Shown: piece after piece, positions 16,997 through 24,911 of the stretch
How positions within the stretch are numbered: position 1 is the first letter of the stretch
Layout: each line of letters begins with the position of its first letter
From: Acidobacteriota bacterium
Lineage (GTDB): Bacteria > Acidobacteriota > Thermoanaerobaculia > Multivoradales > JAHZIX01
Length of the DNA: 64,000 bases
Direction: 5' to 3'
NCBI GenBank assembly: GCA_034211275.1
Contig: JAXHTF010000004.1
Coordinates: 25,106 to 89,105, forward strand
Made by a program: the position numbers and the translations under genes
Notes under the pieces: generated by a model
What the model was told of the DNA's origin: nothing
Seen by the model: the letters and a program-made list of their open reading frames with translations, nothing else
Database searches by the model: none

Positions 16997-17628
16997 CCGC
17001 CGAAACCACCCTCACCGGTCTCGTTCTAGCCGCCCTGTCCCTGGGGGCGCTGCACTCCCTGGCCCCGGATCATTGGGTGCCCTTCGCCGCCGTCGGCCGC
17101 GCCCGCCGCTGGTCCACCGGCCGCACCCTGCGGGTCACCCTCCTCTGCGGCCTCGGCCACCTCGCCGCCACCGCGCTGCTGGCCCTCGGTGGCTTCTGGC
17201 TCGGCGCCGAAACCCTCGCCGCCTTCGGCACCGGCCTGACCACCGCCGCCGGCCTGCTGCTCATCGCCGGCGGCCTCACCTACGCCGCCTGGCGCTGGCG
17301 CACCGTCGCCTCCCGCCGGCTCCAAGAAGCCGCCGAGGACGACCCCTCCGCCCTCACCACCGGCGGCCTCTTGGTGATCTTCGCCCTCGACCCCTGCGTC
17401 GCCCTCATCCCCCTGGTCTTCGCCGCCGCCACCCTCGGCCCCACCGCCGTCGCCACCGTCGCCCTGACCTACGCCGCCGCCACCCTCACCACCATGACCG
17501 CCCTCGTCGCCCCCGCCCACCGCGGCCTCCAAACCTGGCGCACCCCCTTCCTCAGCCGCTGGGCCGACGTGCTGGCCGGCGGGACGGTGGCGCTGGTTGG
17601 GTTGGGGGTGATGGTGTTGGGGATTTAG
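16993..17628 (+). CDS. NicO/UreH-like nickel transporter candidate
   Basis: This is a 211-residue membrane protein with about six helices. Its first helix carries H21-x4-D26-H27 (HSLAPDH), like the HX4DH nickel signature of NiCoT and related permeases, and a later helix has LDPCVALIPL. It is the last gene of the hydrogenase operon, overlapping hypB, so nickel uptake for the enzyme is the natural reading. A UreH/TauE-like exporter is the alternative. Its stop codon is shared (TTAG) with the convergent sigma-factor gene. Confidence 0.75.
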   Translation: MTAETTLTGLVLAALSLGALHSLAPDHWVPFAAVGRARRWSTGRTLRVTLLCGLGHLAATALLALGGFWLGAETLAAFGTGLTTAAGLLLIAGGLTYAAWRWRTVASRRLQEAAEDDPSALTTGGLLVIFALDPCVALIPLVFAAATLGPTAVATVALTYAAATLTTMTALVAPAHRGLQTWRTPFLSRWADVLAGGTVALVGLGVMVLGI

Positions 17629-18482
17629 CGGGCTTGAGCTCGCTGGTCCGACGAGGCTCCGGTGGCGGGCAGTCGTTCCGGCCACCGGAGATCTCGTTCG
17701 AGATCGAGAAGGAGATCCGGCTGGCCGAGGAGCCTCTTGACTTGATCCCACTCCAGGCCGGCGTCGGTCAAGCAATGGCGAAGACGTACCAGCACCCGGT
17801 TACAGCACCGGTATAGGGTTCTGGGGTCTTGTTCTAGCATTTTGCCGATGCTCTGGACGGTCAGGCCCTTCAGAAAACGAAGCCTGAGCACGACACGCTC
17901 CTCGGTGCTGAGCTGCCTCAGAATCTCCTGCAAGTGCTCGAGCAATTGGTCGCGACATTTCTCTAACTCCGCCAAACACGCTCGTGACTCTGAGCTGCTG
18001 GCGGCCGGTAGCTGGTCTACGGCAAGCTCGCAGAACTGGCGCCCGGAGAGTCGGGCCGGCAGACGGAGCCAGGTTTCGTCGATTTCTCGCCCAGACACTC
18101 GTGAGCCGACTTCGGTGAGGATGATCCTTCGCGCTTCGCCGAACGAATAGCCGTCTCGATAGACCAGAGTCTCGAGGCTCATAGCTATGTCTCCCAGTCG
18201 TTGCGCCTCGGTCGAAGGCCGCCAGCGGCCGTGGCGGCGATAGCAATAGTCGATGAACAGGCGTTGAATCACCGTGGCTAGATAGGTCGACAGGCGGCTC
18301 TTGCCTCGGTACTCCCGGATCACCCGGTAGTCCTCCTCGATGAGGTGGAGGAACGCGCGGGAACGCAGCTCCTCGATCTCATCCAATCCCACCCCACGGC
18401 GCTGAGCGGTCTTGCGGATCACCGCTTCGATCCAAGACAGGCGTTCCAAGAAGAGTTTTTCCGCTTCTTCACGATCCATCAT
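17625..18482 (-). CDS. RNA polymerase sigma-70-like (ECF-type) factor
   Basis: This is a 285-residue protein. Region 2-like sequence (RSRAFLHLIEEDYRVIREYRGKSRLSTYLATVIQRLFIDYCYRRHG, quoted in part: FIDYCYRR) and a region 4-like helix-turn-helix (STEERVVLRLRFLKGLTVQSIG) are separated by about 90 residues, longer than in ordinary ECF factors. I chose the ATG pair at 18479/18482 because AGGGGGA lies just upstream; a longer frame to 18635 lacks this. It is divergent from the kinase gene and may pair with it functionally. The extended linker could hold a regulatory segment. Confidence 0.75.
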   Translation of the reverse strand: MMDREEAEKLFLERLSWIEAVIRKTAQRRGVGLDEIEELRSRAFLHLIEEDYRVIREYRGKSRLSTYLATVIQRLFIDYCYRRHGRWRPSTEAQRLGDIAMSLETLVYRDGYSFGEARRIILTEVGSRVSGREIDETWLRLPARLSGRQFCELAVDQLPAASSSESRACLAELEKCRDQLLEHLQEILRQLSTEERVVLRLRFLKGLTVQSIGKMLEQDPRTLYRCCNRVLVRLRHCLTDAGLEWDQVKRLLGQPDLLLDLERDLRWPERLPATGASSDQRAQAR

Positions 18483-18568
18483 CTGGCTCCCCCTTCTTCT
18501 CCTCTCCACGGGACTTCCGTGGCGATGCTGAAGACTAGGAAGAGCCTGCCGGCCGGGTCCTGTAGCAG

Positions 18569-18607
18569 AACTCTGAGAGCTGTGAGGAAACTCTGAGAGA
18601 CTCTCAG
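18569..18607. promoter_or_regulatory. Operator-like repeats between divergent genes
   Basis: AACTCTGAGAG occurs twice (18569 and 18589), exactly 20 bp apart, about two helical turns. The second copy forms part of a perfect palindrome CTGAGAGACTCTCAG (18593-18607). The site lies between the sigma factor and the winged-helix kinase and about 60 bp before the kinase ATG. It is a good candidate operator for the kinase's own winged-helix domain, by inference. Confidence 0.5.
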
Positions 18608-18665
18608 GAGGTCTGAAATAGGCTGCTAAGATCAACTATCCATTCAATAAATCCTTGGGGTCACT

Positions 18666-21305
18666 ATGAGTTCCGAAGACGATGGGATGGTTCACGATTC
18701 TCCGGTCACGCTGAGCGGCTCCATGGAACCCGACTTCAAGGTCGGAGAATGGTGGGTGCGACCTCAGCGCAACGAGCTCGAGCACGGCGACACCGTGGAG
18801 CAAGTGGAAGCCCGCTCCATGGCGGTGTTGGTGTGCCTGGCGGCGGACGCTCCGCGGGTGGTGTCGAAAAAGAAGCTGCTCCGGCGGGTGTGGGGCGAGT
18901 CGGTCTTCGTGGGCGACGAGGTGATCAGTCACGCCATTTGGGATCTGCGCCGAGCCCTTGGCGACTCGGCCAAGAATCCGGTCTTCATCCAGACCGTGCC
19001 GCGCAAGGGCTATCGCCTGCTGCAGGAGGTGCTGAGGCTCCAGGGCTCGGCACTGCCGGCGGTGGGAGCCCGCATCGATCACTACGAGATCGAGGAGGAG
19101 CTCGGCCATGGTTCCATGGGCGTGGTGTTCCGAGCGCGGGACTGTCGCCTGGACCGCTCCGTGGCGATCAAATTTCTCGCCCAAGAACTGACCCGCGACC
19201 TATCGGCCAACCAACGGTTCCAGCGCGAAGCGAGCCTCGCCGCCTCCCTCGACCACCCCCACCTCGCCGCGGTCCACGACATCGGTGCCACCGTCGGCGG
19301 GCAGCAATACATCGTGATGCCGTTCTACGCCGGCGGCAGCCTCAAGCAGCGGTTGGCTCACGGGCCGGTGCCGGTCCACGAAGCGGTAGAAATCGGTCGC
19401 CAGCTCGCCTCCGGCCTCGCCGCCGCTCACCGCCGGGACATCATCCACCGCGACATCAAGCCGGCGAATATCCTCCTAGACGAGCACGGCACCCCCAAAA
19501 TCTCCGATTTCGGTATTGCCAAGCTTCTCGGCGGCACCGACCTCACCCGCACCGGTGCATCGTTGGGGACTCCGGCTTACAAATCCCCCGAACAAAGTCG
19601 CGGTGAGCCCGTCGATCACCGCAGCGACATCTGGTCCCTTGGCGTCGTCCTCTTCGAGCTCCTCACCGGCCGCCGCCCCTTCGACGGCGACTTCGACCAG
19701 GCAGTGGTCCACTCGATTCTGTCCAAAGACCCTGAACCCCTGGAGGACGCAACCGGACAGCCCATTCCAGAGGCGGTGCGGCGGGTCGTTTGCAAGGCAA
19801 TGGCGAAGGAGCCGGGGGAGCGGTTCCAGGGGGCGGGGGAGTTGGAGGAGGCGCTGGTGGGGGTCTCGTCAACCAGTCACTCTCGCGCCTGGCTCCCTAC
19901 AGCCAAGGTCGATAAACCACGCAGTGGAACAAAGCACAGCAGCAGGTGGGCCGCCGTACTAGGTGTGGTAGCGGTGATCGGAGGGCTTTCGTTCCTCTAT
20001 TACTGGTTATTCTGGTCTGCCGTTCCGATGCCTGGCCCACCGCCCCAAGCCGGAGACATTTCGGTACCTGTCCGTTCGCAACCCCTTCCTCATAAACCTG
20101 CGGCCCATCTGGTCCAGGCGCGCACCGACTGGCTTTCAGGGGACGATACGGCTACGCTGGAGCGGGTTAGTCGACAGCTCCGTCTCGCAAGAAACCTCGC
20201 GCCAAATCATCCAGAGGTATTGTCTTTCCTAGCCTTCTTCAAGGCCGATCTTTACGCGCGGCGCCAAAGAGAGCTGGAGCGAATCGAAGCAGAGACTCTG
20301 ATAACGCGCGTTCTCGAATATGATCCTTTCTCCTACCCATTGGCATGGGCTGCCCTAGCTCGATTGCGGTTGACTGAGAAGAGGATTCCCGAAGCGTTGG
20401 AGGCAGCTCAAAAGGCTTTGGGGCTAGAGCGAGAGTGTTCCAAGGTATCTGGAGACTGTGACCTGGCCTACGTGATGCTCGCCGAAGCCCTTTTTCTTCA
20501 GAAGGAGCCCGAACTGAGGTGGGTTGAAGTCTTGGAAACAGGGATTGAGCAGGGAGCCGGACACATTCGCTGCCGCTTGAAGCTAGCTCAGCTGTATCAA
20601 TATGCTCGACAGCCAGACCGTGCAGCAGCAGTATACGAGGATCTGCTGACCATTGATGCTGAGCAGACGACGGCGCTCAATGATCTCGGAGTCCTCTATT
20701 TGAAAATGGGCCGTTTCAAGGATGCCAAGATTAAGCTTGAAGCTCTGTACAGGAAGGTGCAGGATCGAGCCGTAGCTTCCAATCTGGGTTTTGCCTTCTA
20801 TGGCCTTCGACGGTGGGAAGATGCGTTGCGGTTCTTCGAGGAGGCTCATCGGTTGAACCTCAATGAACCGGACCCATCGCCCAACCCGGCAGTAGGGCTC
20901 GGGGACACGCTTCTTGAAATGGGCAGGGTTGAAGAGGCGAAGATTTGGTTCCAGAAGGCTCTAGAAATATTTGACCGTTGGGCAGAGTCGGCAGATGTCA
21001 AGCTGGATCTCCTCGGTAGGCGTGCGGCTTGTCTGGCCAAGTTGGGCCGCTTCGAGGAAGCAGAGCAGGAAATCCAGAGGCTGCTCGAGCAGGCGCCCAG
21101 ATCTCATCTGATTTGGCTCTATGCAGCCCGAATTTCTGCGGTGCAAAGAGATCGATCAACGCTGCTAGACCGAGCCCGTCGAGCCATCGAGGAGGGCGCA
21201 TTACTATCTCGACTCGAGGATGACGCGGCATTCATCGACTTTCGCGAGGATGACGAGTACCAGCAGGTTCTAGCACAGACCCGCCGTCTCCCCCCTACTT
21301 TGTAA
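18666..21305 (+). CDS. Winged-helix / Ser-Thr kinase / TPR transmembrane protein
   Basis: This is an 879-residue fusion. Residues ~23-118 form an OmpR/CadC-type winged helix (VVSKKKLLRRVWGE, ISHAIWDLRRALGD, VPRKGYRLL). Residues ~138-400 are a Hanks-type kinase with a glycine loop (GHGSMGVVF), VAIKF, HRDIKPAN (~261), DFG and APE-like SPE. A membrane helix lies at ~429-451. Residues ~475-870 contain TPR-like repeats outside the membrane. It could sense an external ligand and act on DNA directly or by phosphorylation. Such fusions occur in Acidobacteriota, but targets are unknown. Confidence 0.88.
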   Translation: MSSEDDGMVHDSPVTLSGSMEPDFKVGEWWVRPQRNELEHGDTVEQVEARSMAVLVCLAADAPRVVSKKKLLRRVWGESVFVGDEVISHAIWDLRRALGDSAKNPVFIQTVPRKGYRLLQEVLRLQGSALPAVGARIDHYEIEEELGHGSMGVVFRARDCRLDRSVAIKFLAQELTRDLSANQRFQREASLAASLDHPHLAAVHDIGATVGGQQYIVMPFYAGGSLKQRLAHGPVPVHEAVEIGRQLASGLAAAHRRDIIHRDIKPANILLDEHGTPKISDFGIAKLLGGTDLTRTGASLGTPAYKSPEQSRGEPVDHRSDIWSLGVVLFELLTGRRPFDGDFDQAVVHSILSKDPEPLEDATGQPIPEAVRRVVCKAMAKEPGERFQGAGELEEALVGVSSTSHSRAWLPTAKVDKPRSGTKHSSRWAAVLGVVAVIGGLSFLYYWLFWSAVPMPGPPPQAGDISVPVRSQPLPHKPAAHLVQARTDWLSGDDTATLERVSRQLRLARNLAPNHPEVLSFLAFFKADLYARRQRELERIEAETLITRVLEYDPFSYPLAWAALARLRLTEKRIPEALEAAQKALGLERECSKVSGDCDLAYVMLAEALFLQKEPELRWVEVLETGIEQGAGHIRCRLKLAQLYQYARQPDRAAAVYEDLLTIDAEQTTALNDLGVLYLKMGRFKDAKIKLEALYRKVQDRAVASNLGFAFYGLRRWEDALRFFEEAHRLNLNEPDPSPNPAVGLGDTLLEMGRVEEAKIWFQKALEIFDRWAESADVKLDLLGRRAACLAKLGRFEEAEQEIQRLLEQAPRSHLIWLYAARISAVQRDRSTLLDRARRAIEEGALLSRLEDDAAFIDFREDDEYQQVLAQTRRLPPTL

Positions 21306-21367
21306 GCAACGCGTCGGTCGTGTTTACCTACAGGAGAAAGACGGCAGATCTTCTATCCTCCGCTTAC

Positions 21368-23608
21368 TTATCCCTGTCCGCCACTAGTCAGTGGATCGGG
21401 GTCCGGTTGGGGGCCCGTTCCCCGGTCATCGGACCTTTCGTCCCCGGGCTCCAGACGCTGGCGGAACGTCCTGCCAGCTCGCAAGTCTTCCGGATCTTGC
21501 CGCAGCCTACGGAAGCTACTGCGCGGTTCGAAGACTGGTTGGAGTGAGATCTGGAGCTTCTCGACAACTTTCTCGATGTCGGAGGCAAGGGCAAATTCTC
21601 CAAACGGTGAGCCCGCTGTATCGCCGGCGAAGAGCATGCCGACGGCGTAGTAGACTCGCCGACGCTGCCGGTACCTGCCTTGCTGTTTCTTGTTCACAGC
21701 TTTTGTGACATCGAATCCTATTTCTCTCAGTTGACTCTTTAAGGTCTTTATTGCCTCTCTTTTTATGGTGGCGTCAAGCGTTTCATTCTTCGTCTCTGAC
21801 TGGTGGATTTCCTCCTCTTCTGAGCGATTGAGGAGTAATTCGCAGGCGGAGCGAATGTTGCATCCGTGGCAGTCGTGGTCGCGTGTCTTCTCGTGATCCT
21901 GTTTGCAGCTCTCTTGAAGCTTGCAGAGAATAGTTAGAATCATGTTGACGTATTCTGACGGTTTGCGTCCTTGTGCGCATAGCTTCGGATCGCGCTCCAA
22001 GATTCGAATGACTTCAGATAGTTGTTGGAGAGCAGCTGTGTATTCTTTGAGCCTCCTCTCCATGCAGTCTAGGCGCTTGCTGGTAAGCACTAGCGCACCT
22101 GAGTCTCCTACCTGGCTAATCTGTTGGTCCCGGAAGAGTGGGGCGATGTGGATCTGATTTTTGAAGAAGCGTACCACTCCATTTCCATAGTCGACATTAG
22201 TCGCGAGATGAATGCCATCGATGAATCCTCGAGAGAATCCTGTTGTCCGACCAAATTTCCTGATCACTAAGTTCAGCTCTGGTTTTTGAGTTCCGGCGAT
22301 AGGGTGCCACATGCCGAGAATTTCGCCGGAGGCATAAGGGCGGTTTGTTCTCAGCTCTGCAATGCCCATATCCCCATCCTCATCGAGGAACCAACGCTTG
22401 AGATTGGCGACCACGTCATCCTGGGATCCACCATCGAAGAGAGCGGGCTGGTAACAGCGTTGGCCGACGCTGGAAGGCAATGTGCCGGAGAGGACGTGGT
22501 AGTTGCTCAAGAGGCATGGGGTGCCGTCGGTGCGATCCCAGGCAACAGCACCCAAAGTGCCTGCTTGGCCTGCCTCGTTGCCTATGCTGACTCCTCCGAC
22601 TAGGGTATTGATCCGGTCCCGGCCCGTCAGGAGGGGTTCCTCACCTCGCATTTCTTGACTGGTTTGAAGGGGTTCTACGAAGATTCCACTGGTGGGAAAG
22701 TATTCAGCCTGAATCATGTCCAGGGGAACTCCGCAGATATGTACGCGACACTCCTTCTTGTCCTCAGACGATCCCACATCACCGTTCGGTTCTTCACTTT
22801 CGGCACAGCATTCCTTGATCTTTGGAGGAGTCTCGCCATCAGGATTGGTTAGACTTTCTTGTGTCAAGTTATTGACAGTTGGGCGGTATTCGATGTCCTC
22901 GTATCCGGCCAAAGGATGCTGCCTTGGCGAGCCACTGCCCAAGAGGAATTGTGACCCGGGCGCCTGAAGGCTTTTGGCGAGGGCGTAAAGAGGGTCGATG
23001 TCAGCTGCGTCGTCGGAAAACTGCTTCTTAAGCTTGTCCTCGAGATGCTCGCGAAAATTTGGGTCCCAGCGGCAATCGGTCATGTCCGGAAGACCAAGTC
23101 TCTTTAGTTCATCGGGGTCTAACTTCTTGTTGACGTGAAGGCGGATCGCGAGAGCATTCTCGAAAGTCTTATTGCGCTCCAGGACAGCAAATCCGATGTC
23201 CACGGCATGGACATATGAAAAACGAAGAGCTCTTCGATGGATTTTTTCATGGACCTTCTTGGCATGATCGATGGCATCCTGTCCGTAAAGGAGCACGTGG
23301 TCCTTGTCGCATTTCTGTCTGAGGCTTTCTCGGCGTTTCTTCCATCTTTCTAGGCCTATAGGGCCGCCCAGGAAGCATTCTTTGGAAGAGGCCTCAGGTA
23401 GATCTTCTTTGCTGAGCATTTTGCACTTTTTAGGCACGCAGAGCCATAAGTCGTTGATGTCTAGGTCCTTGTTGAGGCGGTCCTTTCTTCGGTGATTCTT
23501 GTGGTGCTTCGATGATTTGTCTTTGTCATCTTTGGCAGAGTGTCGCCCTCTAGCTTCGGATGGGGTATCTTTCTTGGTCTTGCCAGCGTCCTTGTCTTTT
23601 CTAGTCAT
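21368..23608 (-). CDS. Trypsin-like serine protease with long insertions
   Basis: This is a 746-residue protein. The ATG at 23608 is preceded by GGGAGGAG. The catalytic core resembles PA-clan trypsin-like peptidases: H371 in LLSNYHVL, an Asp in DEDGDMGIAEL (~415) and S503 in QVGDSGALV. The N-terminal ~90 residues are lysine-rich and probably disordered. The next part (VDIGFAVLERN..AIRLHVNKK) resembles the N-terminal domain of NAL1-like bacterial peptidases. Between the nucleophile and the last strand (YAVGMLFAGD) there is a ~120-residue coiled-coil/cysteine-rich insertion with CHGC. No signal peptide is seen. Composition is AT-richer than its neighbours. Substrate is unknown. Confidence 0.8.
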   Translation of the reverse strand: MTRKDKDAGKTKKDTPSEARGRHSAKDDKDKSSKHHKNHRRKDRLNKDLDINDLWLCVPKKCKMLSKEDLPEASSKECFLGGPIGLERWKKRRESLRQKCDKDHVLLYGQDAIDHAKKVHEKIHRRALRFSYVHAVDIGFAVLERNKTFENALAIRLHVNKKLDPDELKRLGLPDMTDCRWDPNFREHLEDKLKKQFSDDAADIDPLYALAKSLQAPGSQFLLGSGSPRQHPLAGYEDIEYRPTVNNLTQESLTNPDGETPPKIKECCAESEEPNGDVGSSEDKKECRVHICGVPLDMIQAEYFPTSGIFVEPLQTSQEMRGEEPLLTGRDRINTLVGGVSIGNEAGQAGTLGAVAWDRTDGTPCLLSNYHVLSGTLPSSVGQRCYQPALFDGGSQDDVVANLKRWFLDEDGDMGIAELRTNRPYASGEILGMWHPIAGTQKPELNLVIRKFGRTTGFSRGFIDGIHLATNVDYGNGVVRFFKNQIHIAPLFRDQQISQVGDSGALVLTSKRLDCMERRLKEYTAALQQLSEVIRILERDPKLCAQGRKPSEYVNMILTILCKLQESCKQDHEKTRDHDCHGCNIRSACELLLNRSEEEEIHQSETKNETLDATIKREAIKTLKSQLREIGFDVTKAVNKKQQGRYRQRRRVYYAVGMLFAGDTAGSPFGEFALASDIEKVVEKLQISLQPVFEPRSSFRRLRQDPEDLRAGRTFRQRLEPGDERSDDRGTGPQPDPDPLTSGGQG

Positions 23609-23971
23609 GGTTCTCCTCCCATTGTGTTGTTGCGGGCGCTCCTTGTGATAAAGCCTGCAGGAGCAAAGAAGCGGCCCCAAACGGCGCCACTAGTACCGTG
23701 AAAAGGCTAGGGGAGACCTAGCCCAGTGTCCTGTGAGGGATCTCGGAGAATTGTGGTGATTTTCTGAGAGGGGAACCTGATTCTTGAAAAGGCAAGATTG
23801 CACATGGAGATATAGGTGTATCCGCGGCCCTTGGTCTGGCATTTGACTTAAGGGTTGCCAGGTGATCGGTTTTAGTGACAACTAGAAGCCCAAACGCCAA
23901 CACCCCCGGCAGGTACTCCGCCGGGGGTGTGGAGTTGAAGGCCGGAGAGGGCGCGAGGCGCCCTGGGGGGA
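23609..23971. other. Intergenic stretch, no gene seen
   Basis: Between the protease start and the broken gene I see no convincing ORF. A strong hairpin lies at 23900-23930 (listed separately). The protease ribosome-binding site is at the left edge. Confidence 0.5.
23900..23930 (-). terminator. Hairpin terminator-like structure
   Basis: An 11-bp perfect stem, ACACCCCCGGC with GCCGGGGGTGT around a 9-nt loop, lies about 40 bp past the stop of the broken minus-strand gene. No strong T tract follows, so rho-independent termination is likely but not certain. Confidence 0.55.
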
Positions 23972-24421
23972 TTAGAAACAACCCCACTTGATCCCGACCA
24001 AGCAGTAGCCCCAGACCGACAGGAAGCAGATGTCGATCAGGCACCACCCCTTCTCGCGGAACTGCGGCTTGCCGACCTTGTGGGCCCCCCATTTGTACCG
24101 CTCCACCTCCACCCGCACCGCTTCACCGCGAACCTCGCCGCCGGCTTCGGCGTAGAGGTGCCAGCGGTCTTTCTCCCGGGTGAGGAAAAGGTTGTACTGC
24201 CCCGGCGGCAGCCCGCTCTCGTCCCCTTCCGCATCGTTCTCCAGCCGGCCGACGAACTGGCCCTCTTAGAGCTCTTCCATCGACCCCAGCTCTTTCATCT
24301 CCGCCGGGGTGAAGCGGACTTTCTCGCCCTGATGCTTTCCTTCCACAGACAGGTTCTTGCGCAGCCGGCCCTTGCTGGCGGCTTGGGCGATGGCATGGCC
24401 TGGAGGGGCACTGGATCTCAT
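23972..24421 (-). pseudogene. Unknown gene interrupted by an in-frame TAA
   Basis: From ATG at 24421 (GGAAGGAG upstream) the frame codes for 51 residues ending GSMEEL, then TAA (24266-24268). It continues in the same frame for 97 more residues (GQFVGRLEND, LPPGQYNLFLTR, ending GYCLVGIKWGCF) to a second TAA. The downstream part keeps sensible protein composition, so the stop is probably one nonsense change (e.g. TAY to TAA). The C-terminus has four cysteines in a hydrophobic context. The family is not recognised. A translated 51-residue product is possible. Confidence 0.6.
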
Positions 24422-24907
24422 GATGAGCTCCTTCCTTGGTCGATGAGAGTGAAATTGCTTCGGTCATCTACTTGGATCCCCGCATCGGCTCTGGGTGTTA
24501 GTTGGGGGAGGGGAAAGTTGGGGGTGGGTGTGGGTTTGCGGATCGACTTAGGCAGGACGGCGGCGTCCTGTGCGGCAGTGCATTTGCGAACAGCAGAGGG
24601 CTATTTGCCTATATCGCGGGGATGCTCCTTGGAAAGGCAGCCAACAGGATTGTCGACTAGACTGGATCTTTGGAGCCTGCCTCTGCTTCTGGGTTGGTTG
24701 GGCGGTGGGGGATGTTGGATAGACAGAAACTACGCGACAGGCTTGGCTCTGACTTGCATATTGGGCGGAGGTGATGCCTGACGCTGGCTACTTCAATCAC
24801 GTACCATCAAGACGACAGTGTGCTGCGAATAGATTGATGCCCGAGCAGGAGGCTGTAGGTGGCGTTTTGCCAGCCTGTTATAGGTGACGTGTGGGTCGTT
24901 ATCAGGT
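24422..24907. other. Intergenic stretch with G-rich tract
   Basis: No gene is supported here. The plus strand at 24503-24534 has five runs of three to five guanines with short loops, a G-quadruplex-type pattern. It lies about 80 bp upstream of the broken minus-strand gene, within its probable promoter region. The remainder shows nothing I can name. Confidence 0.45.
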
Positions 24908-24911
24908 CTAG

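Noticed and set aside
23972-24421. Selenocysteine or pyrrolysine recoding at the in-frame stop
   Set aside because: The codon is TAA, which is not used for either residue, so mutation or plain readthrough is simpler.
24080-24781. 233-residue plus-strand frame across the gap before the IS
   Set aside because: Its first half is antisense to the interrupted minus-strand gene and the second half is low-complexity G-rich sequence.
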